This document shows positions 5,943 through 12,455 of a DNA stretch of 18,948 nt, piece by piece (the first letter of the stretch is position 1; each line of letters begins with the position of its first letter). The DNA comes from Candidatus Woesearchaeota archaeon (lineage in GTDB: Archaea > Nanobdellota > Nanobdellia > Woesearchaeales > WJKR01): contig WJKR01000014.1 in NCBI GenBank assembly GCA_014729015.1, positions 1 through 18,948 of the forward strand, in the 5' to 3' direction. The position numbers were made by a program, and so were the translations under genes. Below the pieces are notes generated by a model that was not told the DNA's origin, did not search any database, and worked only from the letters and a program-made list of their open reading frames with translations.

Positions 5943-5950
5943 CATTAAAA
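5943..5950 (+). promoter_or_regulatory. TATA box of the hydrogenase protease gene
   Basis: CATTAAAA, centred about 27 bases before the ATG at 5974; leaderless start expected. Confidence 0.55.
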
Positions 5951-5973
5951 ACAAAACACACCAAAAAACAACC

Positions 5974-6351
5974 ATGCTCACCGTGCTCGTCTTCGGCAAC
6001 CCCTACCTCAAGGAAGACTCCTTGGCGGTCAGCGTCGCCCAAGCATTAGAGCTGCCTGACGTCCAGTTCAAGATCACCGCGAACCTCAACGACTTATTAG
6101 ACGAACACTATGACGCCATTCTCGACGTCGCGTACGGCGTGCCGAAAGTAGTCCTCCTAGAAGACGTGAACAAGCTCCGAGAGCACCGATTGGTCTCATT
6201 GCACGATTACGACGTCACCTACTTCCTCAAGCTCATGAAAGCCATGGGAAAGATCTCCAAGGTCAAGATCATCGCCATCCCGGCCACCTATCCGCCAGAA
6301 AAAGCCATGGAAGAGGTCACCGCCCTCCTCGCATCACTACCCCAGCAATAA
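5974..6351 (+). CDS. [NiFe] hydrogenase maturation protease (HycI/HyaD type, peptidase M52)
   Basis: These proteases cut a short C-terminal tail from the hydrogenase large subunit after nickel insertion. The 125-aa protein starts with the family motif VLVFGNPYLKEDSLA (usual form GNxLxxDDGxG); Glu14 or Asp15 takes the first nickel-ligand position. The second acidic ligand is probably Asp51 (ILDVAYGV), and the third is His77 (SLHDYDV), followed by IIAIP near the end as in the family. At 125 aa it is a little short. The likely substrate is the alpha subunit at 11113-12402, which carries a nine-residue tail after its last metal-site histidine. It is transcribed alone from a leaderless promoter, divergent from the 5659-5877 gene. 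Family call is good; exact ligands are inferred. Confidence 0.88.
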   Translation: MLTVLVFGNPYLKEDSLAVSVAQALELPDVQFKITANLNDLLDEHYDAILDVAYGVPKVVLLEDVNKLREHRLVSLHDYDVTYFLKLMKAMGKISKVKIIAIPATYPPEKAMEEVTALLASLPQQ

Positions 6352-6353
6352 CC

Positions 6354-6361
6354 TATATAAA
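6354..6361 (+). promoter_or_regulatory. TATA box of proS
   Basis: TATATAAA begins two bases after the protease stop codon and lies 27-30 bases before the two ATGs at 6381 and 6384. Confidence 0.75.
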
Positions 6362-6380
6362 CCACGACTCGTTCTTACAA

Positions 6381-7844
6381 ATGATGGCCGAGAAGACCAA
6401 CACGAAAGGGCTTACCGTGAAAAAAAGCGAGGACATGCCGGAATGGTACTCGCAAGTCGTGCTCAAGAGCGAACTCGCGGATTACTCCGCCGTGCGGGGA
6501 TGCGCCGTCATCCGCCCACTAGGCTACGACCTCTGGCAAGGCATCATGGACTACTTCAACGCCAGGCTCAAACTCTTAGGCATAAAAAACGCCTACTTCC
6601 CACTCTTCATCCCTGAAAGCTTCTTCAAGCGAGAAGCAGGCCACGTCGAAGGGTTCGCGCCAGAAGTCGCCTGGGTAGAACAAAAAAGCAAAGACGAAGA
6701 GAAGCTCGCGCTCAGACCGACATCCGAGACGGTCATGTACGACTCCTACGCGAAATGGATCCGCAGCCACCGAGACCTACCGCTCCTCATCAACCAATGG
6801 TGCAACATCGTCCGCTGGGAAGTCAAGGACGTCAAGCTCTTCCTCAGGAGCAGGGAATTCCTATGGCAGGAAGGGCACTGCGTCTTCGCGACCGAGCAGG
6901 AATGCGACGAGCACGCGCTGCAGATGATCAAGGAATACCAGCGACTAGCAGAAGAACTCCTCGCCATCCCGATCACCACCGGCCTGAAGAGCAAGAAAGA
7001 GACCTTCGCCGGCGCCAAGCACACGTACGCGATCGAAGCGTTCATGCCCGACGGCAAAGCCCTCCAATGCGGCACCAGCCACAACCTAGGGCAAGGGTTC
7101 GCCAAGGCGTTCAACATCACCTACAAAGGGACTGATGAACAGGACCACACGCCCTGGCAGAGCAGCTGGGGGTTCTCGACGAGGCTCATCGGCGCCGTCA
7201 TACTCCTCCACGGCGACGACAAAGGGCTCGTCCTCCCGCCGAGAATCGCGCCGACCAAGGCGGTCATCGTGCCCATCACCAAAGCGAGCGACCAGGCGGC
7301 GACGAGAAAGGTCCTGGCGGCCAGCAGGCAGCTCGTAGCAGACCTCAAGAGGAACGACACAGAAGCCATCCTGGACGACCGGGACGAGCACTCGCCAGGC
7401 TTCAAGTACAACGAGTGGGAACTCAAAGGCATACCTATACGGATAGAAGTCGGCCCGAAAGATATTGCGACCGACAGCTGCGTCCTCGTCAAGAGGAACG
7501 ACGGGACCAAGCAAGCCATCAAGCTCCAAGAAGCGCCGAAGACGGTCACCGCCCTCTTGGGACAAATGCAGCAAGAGCTCTACGACAAGGCAAAGAAAGA
7601 TGTGGACAGCCGGCAAGTCACCACGAACGACTACGAAGCGCTCACACAACTCCTCGACGAAAGGAAAATCGTCCTCGCGCACCACTGCGGCGACGAGGAG
7701 TGCGAAGACCACATCAAGGCGGACACCAACGGCGGCACCACTCGTTGTAGACCATTAGGAGACGGCAAGCCGGACAAGGACGCGACGTGCGTGCGGTGCG
7801 GAAAGCCCGCGAAGTACAAGATACTGTTCTCAAGGAATTATTAG
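6381..7844 (+). CDS. proS: Prolyl-tRNA synthetase, archaeal/eukaryotic type
   Basis: Class II aminoacyl-tRNA synthetase that charges tRNA-Pro. The 487-aa length matches the archaeal form without the bacterial editing insertion. Visible elements: RPTSE (about 112-116), motif 2 around VRWEVKDVKLFLRSREFLWQ (144-163), GTSHNLGQGFAKAF (231-244), and motif 3 in GDDKGLVLPPRIAP (278-291). The anticodon-binding domain follows, then a C-terminal zinc region with Cys436, Cys441, Cys470 and Cys473. The chain ends ILFSRNY with the C-terminal Tyr typical of this type. Two adjacent ATGs (6381, 6384) both fit the leaderless promoter. It stands between hydrogenase genes but is an ordinary housekeeping gene, followed by a T-rich terminator. 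Confidence 0.98.
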   Translation: MMAEKTNTKGLTVKKSEDMPEWYSQVVLKSELADYSAVRGCAVIRPLGYDLWQGIMDYFNARLKLLGIKNAYFPLFIPESFFKREAGHVEGFAPEVAWVEQKSKDEEKLALRPTSETVMYDSYAKWIRSHRDLPLLINQWCNIVRWEVKDVKLFLRSREFLWQEGHCVFATEQECDEHALQMIKEYQRLAEELLAIPITTGLKSKKETFAGAKHTYAIEAFMPDGKALQCGTSHNLGQGFAKAFNITYKGTDEQDHTPWQSSWGFSTRLIGAVILLHGDDKGLVLPPRIAPTKAVIVPITKASDQAATRKVLAASRQLVADLKRNDTEAILDDRDEHSPGFKYNEWELKGIPIRIEVGPKDIATDSCVLVKRNDGTKQAIKLQEAPKTVTALLGQMQQELYDKAKKDVDSRQVTTNDYEALTQLLDERKIVLAHHCGDEECEDHIKADTNGGTTRCRPLGDGKPDKDATCVRCGKPAKYKILFSRNY

Positions 7845-7851
7845 ATTTTTG

Positions 7852-7875
7852 TTACCACTAGTAATCTTTTTTTTT
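7852..7875 (+). terminator. T-rich terminator after proS
   Basis: A weak hairpin (TTAC-cacta-GTAA, 7852-7864) is followed by nine T residues at 7867-7875. Archaeal polymerase stops at T-rich tracts, so the T-run is the main signal; the hairpin may be incidental. Confidence 0.6.
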
Positions 7876-7897
7876 ATCCATAATAGCGTGCGAAACC

Positions 7898-7907
7898 CTT
7901 AAATAAC
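7898..7907 (+). promoter_or_regulatory. TATA box of the DUF2391 gene
   Basis: CTTAAATAAC, centred 26-27 bases before the ATG at 7929. Confidence 0.7.
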
Positions 7908-7928
7908 TCTTCCACTCATACACCACTG

Positions 7929-8522
7929 ATGGCAAAGCTTGACGACCTCAACGACAAGCTCGACCGCATCCTCAGGAACCAACGATTATTGCTGCACGAG
8001 GAGCACGAGGTCATCCTCGAGGAGGAAAAGATAGAGAAGCTGGAGCATCGCATCGAGAAGGAAGAGGAGCAAGAGCAGGAAGCGCTCCGCAAGGAAGAAG
8101 AAGAGCTCAAGCAGAAGCTCAAGAAGAAGATCCTCAAGAACATCACGATCAAGGACATCAACAAGGGGCTCATCGGAGCGTTCATCGGCACCATCGGCCA
8201 CTTCGCTTTCTTCGAGGGCAAGCACGTCGCGCACGACATGACGACGGGCTGGGCGACGATGCTCTTCGTGTTCTCCTACCTCATCGGCGTCCTGTTCATC
8301 TACTTCTCCGGGTTCAAGACCGTCAAGCGGAAGATGATACTCCACCTCATCCCCCTGAGAGTGTCGGTCATGTTCGTCATCTCCATCCTCTCCACCATCA
8401 TCATCCTCATCCTCTTCCAGCAAATAACCTTGGCAACATCGTTCTCGGAAGCGTACAGGACAGTCGCGAGCGTGAGCGTCCTAGCCATGTTCGGCGCGAC
8501 CACGGCCGACTTCCTGGAATAA
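7929..8522 (+). CDS. DUF2391-type integral membrane protein with N-terminal coiled coil
   Basis: A 197-aa protein. Residues 1 to about 75 are a strongly charged heptad-like coiled coil (HEEHEVILEEEKIEKLEHRI and onward). The rest holds about four membrane segments: GLIGAFIGTIGHFAFFEG, a segment ending in LIGVLFIYFSGF, VSVMFVISILSTIIILILF, and a terminal segment ending FGATTADFLE. The arrangement and the IGHFAFF and FGATTADFL motifs resemble DUF2391 (TIGR02587-like) proteins, whose role is unknown. It has its own leaderless promoter after the proS terminator and ends just before the hydrogenase promoter, so it is probably independent of both. Family assignment is from memory of motifs and moderately sure. 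Confidence 0.8.
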   Translation: MAKLDDLNDKLDRILRNQRLLLHEEHEVILEEEKIEKLEHRIEKEEEQEQEALRKEEEELKQKLKKKILKNITIKDINKGLIGAFIGTIGHFAFFEGKHVAHDMTTGWATMLFVFSYLIGVLFIYFSGFKTVKRKMILHLIPLRVSVMFVISILSTIIILILFQQITLATSFSEAYRTVASVSVLAMFGATTADFLE

Positions 8523-8530
8523 AAAGAAAC

Positions 8531-8540
8531 TCTTAAATAC
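8531..8540 (+). promoter_or_regulatory. TATA box of the hydrogenase operon
   Basis: TCTTAAATAC predicts transcription start near 8562, giving a short leader of about 11 bases. Most other promoters in the window are spaced for leaderless mRNA. Confidence 0.65.
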
Positions 8541-8561
8541 CGTCCCGGGCTTGGAGACGTC

Positions 8562-8568
8562 GAGGTGA
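8562..8568 (+). promoter_or_regulatory. Ribosome binding site of hydB
   Basis: GAGGTGA, four bases before the GTG at 8573. It is among the best Shine-Dalgarno matches in the window and supports the GTG start. Confidence 0.65.
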
Positions 8569-8572
8569 GCAC

Positions 8573-9532
8573 GTGGGAAAACTGTTGAAGAAAAGCGCAG
8601 CGAACGACTTCTTCCGCTCACTACAGAAAAAAGGCTCGCTCTACGCGCCGGTCAGCACGGACATGGTCAGGTTCCAACACATCAAGACGCCGGAAGCACT
8701 CCGATCCATCGACTTCGACGGCCACGCGTTCTTCCCCCCGAAGAAATACCTGCTCCCGAACGAGGAAGAGCTCTTCACCATCAAGCAAGGAAAGCTCCAA
8801 GACACCAACCAATCATTGCCGCCGCAATTCGTTGTCAACGTGCGCCTCTGCGACCTCAACGCCATCGCCATACTAGACAAGCTCTACCTCGACCCGGACT
8901 ACCCCGACCCTTATTACAAGGCAAAACGAGACGCGACCACGTTCATCGGCATCAACTGCAAGCGAGAGATAGACGAGTACTGCTTCTGCGGCAGCATGGA
9001 CCTCCAACGAGCATACGACCTCCTATTGGACGACCGAGGAGAACACTACTACATTGATGTGAGAAGCGACAAGGGCATGGCCCTCGTGAAAGAGCTGCCC
9101 GACGCACCAGAACAACAAGATCCAACACTCCCCAAAACCAGTAAAGTATTGGACCAGAAAGACCTCCACCAATTCTTCGCGGACAAGTGGTGGGAAGGCG
9201 ACAACGAGCTGTGCGTCTCATGTCAGCGATGCACCGCCCTGTGCCCTACCTGTTTTTGTTTCGACGTCAAGGACGACATGGACCTCAACCTGCAAGACGG
9301 CAAGCGGCTCAGGACCATTGACAGCTGCCACTCAGCAGACTTCACCACGGTCGCCGGCGACCACACCTTCCGCTCATCACGCCTCCAACGCTACCGGCAC
9401 CGGGTCATGCACAAACTCCAATACTACAAGGACACCTTCGAAAGGAGCATGTGCACGGGCTGCGGACGATGCATCCGGTACTGTCACTCAAAAATAGACT
9501 TCGTCAAGACCATCAACGAGGACTTCAAATGA
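8573..9532 (+). CDS. hydB: Sulfhydrogenase beta subunit (4Fe-4S)
   Basis: Electron-transfer subunit of the HydBGDA-type cytosolic [NiFe] hydrogenase, homologous to the anaerobic sulfite reductase A subunit. 319 aa. The N-terminal part carries the family motif VRLCDLNAIAILDKLY (about 90-105) and the Cys-rich INCKREIDEYCFCG (Cys129, 137, 139). Two ferredoxin-like cluster sites follow: CVSCQRCTALCPTCFCFD (Cys214, 217, 220, 224) and CTGCGRCIRYCHSK (Cys294, 297, 300, 304). It should pass electrons between the gamma and delta subunits and may take part in sulfur reduction. The start is a GTG with a strong ribosome site. It overlaps the gamma gene as ATGA and heads the four-gene structural operon. 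Confidence 0.95.
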   Translation: MGKLLKKSAANDFFRSLQKKGSLYAPVSTDMVRFQHIKTPEALRSIDFDGHAFFPPKKYLLPNEEELFTIKQGKLQDTNQSLPPQFVVNVRLCDLNAIAILDKLYLDPDYPDPYYKAKRDATTFIGINCKREIDEYCFCGSMDLQRAYDLLLDDRGEHYYIDVRSDKGMALVKELPDAPEQQDPTLPKTSKVLDQKDLHQFFADKWWEGDNELCVSCQRCTALCPTCFCFDVKDDMDLNLQDGKRLRTIDSCHSADFTTVAGDHTFRSSRLQRYRHRVMHKLQYYKDTFERSMCTGCGRCIRYCHSKIDFVKTINEDFK

Positions 9533-10323
9533 GCAACTACTTCGAGCACACACCAGTAGAAATCCTCGCAAAGACGTGGGAGAGCCCTGATACGGTCACG
9601 TTCAGAGTAAATTGGCAACCCAAGCACGACCCAGGACAGTTCATCGAGATCAGCATCCCAGGCGTGGGCGAAAGCCCGATCAGCTTCTGCAGCTGGAACC
9701 CGACGTACTGCGAGTTCAACGTCCGCGTCGTGGGCAACGTGACCAAGGCCATCAGCAAGCTCGAACCAGGCGACACCATGCACGTACGAGGACCTTACGG
9801 CAAAGGCTACCCCATGGACTACTTCAAGAACAACCACTTGTTGTTCATCGGCGGCGGCTGCGGCGTCGCCCCCCTGAAAGGCATCATCGAATACGTCCAG
9901 CATCACCGGAAGCACTTCAAGGACGTCGACCTGTACTTCGGCTACAGGAGCAGGGACGACATCCTGTTCAAGCACCTCCTCGAACACTGGGAGAAAGAGT
10001 TCTTCCTGCATGTCACGATCGACAAGGACGCGGGCGACTTCCACTACTCCTGCCCGGTCGGCTTCGTCACGCAAGCCGTGCAAGAAGCGGACATCCCACC
10101 GGACAACAAGATCGTCTTCCTGTGCGGCCCGCCCGTCATGATGGAAAAGACCATGCCCCTGCTCCTCGACAAAGGCTTCCACGAAGACCAGATATGGGTC
10201 TCCGCAGAAAGGCACATGAAGTGCTGCACCGGCAAGTGCGGCCACTGCATGATCAACGGCAAATACGTGTGCAAGGACGGACCGGTCTTCAGGTACGACG
10301 AGATCAAAGGGGTGACCGAATGA
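9529..10323 (+). CDS. hydG: Sulfhydrogenase gamma subunit (FAD/NAD(P)-binding diaphorase)
   Basis: The NAD(P)H-oxidoreductase subunit of the hydrogenase, of the ferredoxin-reductase/PyrK type; 264 aa. The N-terminal FAD domain has GQFIEISIPG and ESPISFCS (about 49-55, in place of the usual RxYS) and ends near RGPYGKGYP. The nucleotide-binding domain begins GGGCGVAPLKG (108-118) and contains FLCGPPVMM (197-205). A [2Fe-2S] site closes the protein: Cys232, Cys237, Cys240 and Cys248 in CCTGKCGHCMINGKYVC. It starts at the ATG at 9529, overlapping hydB by four bases, and overlaps the delta gene by four. It should exchange electrons with NAD(P)H; NADP preference is typical of group 3b but not visible here. 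This hydG is unrelated to the [FeFe]-hydrogenase maturase of the same name. Confidence 0.95.
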   Translation: MSNYFEHTPVEILAKTWESPDTVTFRVNWQPKHDPGQFIEISIPGVGESPISFCSWNPTYCEFNVRVVGNVTKAISKLEPGDTMHVRGPYGKGYPMDYFKNNHLLFIGGGCGVAPLKGIIEYVQHHRKHFKDVDLYFGYRSRDDILFKHLLEHWEKEFFLHVTIDKDAGDFHYSCPVGFVTQAVQEADIPPDNKIVFLCGPPVMMEKTMPLLLDKGFHEDQIWVSAERHMKCCTGKCGHCMINGKYVCKDGPVFRYDEIKGVTE

Positions 10324-11120
10324 GCACCAAGAAGCCGCGCGTCGCCATACACTCCATTACCGGCTGCGCAGGCTGCCAATTGACGTTCTACTTCATCAAG
10401 GACCGCCTCCTCGACTTCCTAGGAGCCATCGACCTCGTCGCGGCGCCGATGATCAAAGGCAAGAACGACCTCGACGGGAAGTACGACGTCTGCTTCGTCG
10501 AAGGATCAGTTTCTTCAGAAAGAGACCTGGAGCACCTCAAGAAGTGGCGGGAACAATCAAAAATCTTGGTCGCTCTCGGCACGTGCGCCACCCACGCGAA
10601 CGTGCAGGGCATCAAGAACTTCAGAGAAGCGAAAAAGGTCCAGGAATACGTGTACGGCAAGGAAGCCAAGAACATGGAAGGAGAGCTCAAGCCCGTCGCG
10701 CCGACACCGCTCGACGCCCACGTCAAGATCGACTACAAGATATCAGGCTGCCCGCCGGAAGAAGTGGAAATATTGCGGTTCTGCAAGGACTACCTGATGG
10801 GGCTCGACCCCAGGATATATAACGAGCCGGTGTGCGTCGAATGCACCAAGAGAGAGATCAAGTGCTTGTTGGAAGACGGCAAGGAATGCATGGGCCCGCT
10901 CATCAGGGGCGGCTGCAACGCGCTCTGCCCAGGCGTCGGTCACGGCTGCACCGGCTGCCACGGACCGATACCAGAAGGCAACATCCCGCAGACCATAACA
11001 TTATTGAAAGCGAACGGCATCCCCCTGCACCTCATCAACCAGCGCATGCAGAAATACGCAGGCCTCGAGTTCGAGAAGCTCGGCGCAGCCATCAAGTCAG
11101 AGGTAGAGAGCGATGAGTGA
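10320..11120 (+). CDS. hydD: Sulfhydrogenase delta subunit ([NiFe] hydrogenase small subunit)
   Basis: The small subunit that carries electrons by Fe-S clusters to and from the Ni-Fe site; 266 aa. Proximal-cluster ligands are visible as Cys16-x2-Cys19 (TGCAGCQL), Cys89 (ALGTCATHANVQG) and Cys144 (ISGCPP). The C-terminal half has further cluster ligands: VCVEC (Cys172, Cys175), Cys182, Cys190, then GGCNALCPG and HGCTGCHGP (Cys199, 203, 210, 213). There is no twin-arginine signal, so the enzyme is cytoplasmic, as expected for group 3. It overlaps gamma by four bases and alpha by eight, implying coupled translation of the subunits. Confidence 0.96.
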   Translation: MSTKKPRVAIHSITGCAGCQLTFYFIKDRLLDFLGAIDLVAAPMIKGKNDLDGKYDVCFVEGSVSSERDLEHLKKWREQSKILVALGTCATHANVQGIKNFREAKKVQEYVYGKEAKNMEGELKPVAPTPLDAHVKIDYKISGCPPEEVEILRFCKDYLMGLDPRIYNEPVCVECTKREIKCLLEDGKECMGPLIRGGCNALCPGVGHGCTGCHGPIPEGNIPQTITLLKANGIPLHLINQRMQKYAGLEFEKLGAAIKSEVESDE

Positions 11121-12402
11121 GAACATCAAGCTCAACCACATCTGCAAGGTCGAAGGACACGCAGACCTCGCCGTCAAGATAGCAGGCGGCAAGCTCGTGA
11201 AATGCGAACTCGGCGCAGTCGAAGGCGCGCGGTTCTTCGAAGGATTAGTCGTCGGCAGGAAGTGGGACGAGCTCAAAGAGATCACCAGCAGGATCTGCGG
11301 CATCTGCAGCGTGGCGCACTGCACCGCTAGCATCAAGGCGGTCGAGGACGCTTTTGGCATGCGACCAACAAAACAGACACGGATACTGCGGGAGTTCCTG
11401 AACATCGGCGAGCGCATCCGCTCCCACGCCACGCACCTGTACATGCTCTCCCTACCAGACTTCCTCGGCTTCGAGTCAGCGATCGGGATGGCGTCCAAGC
11501 ACAAGCAAGAACTCGAACGGGCGTTGCACCTCATCAAGCTCGGCAACGAGATCGTCACCACATTAGCAGGAAGGCAGATGCACCCGGTCGCGGCCATCGT
11601 CGGCGGCTTCACACACGTCCTGACCGAGGAGGAAGTCACGCATCTCAAGGAGGTGGTACGAGGCGCACGCGCAGCGGCCATCGAGACCCTCAAATTGTTC
11701 CTCTCACTCGAGTATCCTGACATGCAACGGGACGTCGAGCACATCTGCATCTACCAGAAAGGACGGGTGCCGCTAATCGACGGCGTCGTCGTCTCTGACC
11801 ATGGCCTGCACGTCGAACCAAGTGATTACGGCGCGCTCATCGAAGAGTACATCCAGCCGTACTCGACAGCGAAATTCGCTGTCAGGGACGATAAGGAGTA
11901 CGTGCTCGGCGCCCTGGCGCGGGTGAACAACACGTGGGACGCGGTCGCGCCAGACATCAGGGCGCTGGTGAAGAAGAGCAAGCACAAATTCCCATCAAAG
12001 AACCCGTTCCACAACCTCATCGCCCAAGCAGTCGAACTGGCGCACTGGGTGGACGTCGGAGAGCGATTGCTGGACGAGCTCGACCCCGAGCAGGAGCCAG
12101 CGCAGGAGGTCAAGCCGAAGCAAGGAAGGGGTGTCGGCATCACCGAAGCGCCGAGGGGCTTGTTGTTCCACGAGTACGAGTTCGACGAGGACGGCGTATG
12201 CACCTCATGCAGGATCATGACCCCCACCTGCCAGTTCCTCAAAGCGCAGGAAGCGGACGTCCGGCACTATGTCCAGCACTTGCTGGGGAGAGGCGCAGCA
12301 AAGGAAGAAATCATTTTCGAAATAGAAAAACTCATCAGGGCGTATGACCCGTGCTTCTCGTGCAGCGCGCACTTCCTGAACGTTGACTGGCAGGAATCAT
12401 AG
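11113..12402 (+). CDS. hydA: Sulfhydrogenase alpha subunit ([NiFe] hydrogenase large subunit)
   Basis: The catalytic subunit holding the Ni-Fe centre; 429 aa. The N-terminal metal motif is RICGICSVAHC (Cys62, Cys65) and the C-terminal one is DPCFSCSAH (Cys414, Cys417, His420). Both cysteine pairs are intact, so the site should be functional. The Glu of CKVEGH (Glu16) is also conserved. After His420 the gene encodes nine more residues, FLNVDWQES, the kind of tail removed by an M52 protease such as that at 5974-6351. Subunit order and motifs place the enzyme in the group 3b/sulfhydrogenase class by inference. It is last in the operon; a separate polB promoter follows within 55 bases. Confidence 0.97.
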   Translation: MSENIKLNHICKVEGHADLAVKIAGGKLVKCELGAVEGARFFEGLVVGRKWDELKEITSRICGICSVAHCTASIKAVEDAFGMRPTKQTRILREFLNIGERIRSHATHLYMLSLPDFLGFESAIGMASKHKQELERALHLIKLGNEIVTTLAGRQMHPVAAIVGGFTHVLTEEEVTHLKEVVRGARAAAIETLKLFLSLEYPDMQRDVEHICIYQKGRVPLIDGVVVSDHGLHVEPSDYGALIEEYIQPYSTAKFAVRDDKEYVLGALARVNNTWDAVAPDIRALVKKSKHKFPSKNPFHNLIAQAVELAHWVDVGERLLDELDPEQEPAQEVKPKQGRGVGITEAPRGLLFHEYEFDEDGVCTSCRIMTPTCQFLKAQEADVRHYVQHLLGRGAAKEEIIFEIEKLIRAYDPCFSCSAHFLNVDWQES

Positions 12403-12425
12403 GCACAGGACACGTCACCGCCACC

Positions 12426-12433
12426 CTTAAATA
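12426..12433 (+). promoter_or_regulatory. TATA box of the DNA polymerase B gene
   Basis: CTTAAATA, centred 26-27 bases before the ATG at 12456; leaderless start expected. Confidence 0.7.
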
Positions 12434-12455
12434 CGACCATGACTTCTATACGGGC

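Noticed and set aside
7086..7712. 208-codon minus-strand frame opposite proS
   Set aside because: Antisense shadow of G/C-rich codons; no family motif and no promoter.
9484..10245. 253-codon open frame on the minus strand opposite hydG
   Set aside because: It mirrors the codon periodicity of the real gene, has a repetitive Val/Asp/Glu/Ala composition and no promoter, and hydG is certain on the other strand.
9612..10319. Long upstream extension of the delta-subunit frame
   Set aside because: The extension is Arg/His/Pro-rich shadow of hydG; the real delta start is the ATG at 10320, followed by the conserved N-terminus.
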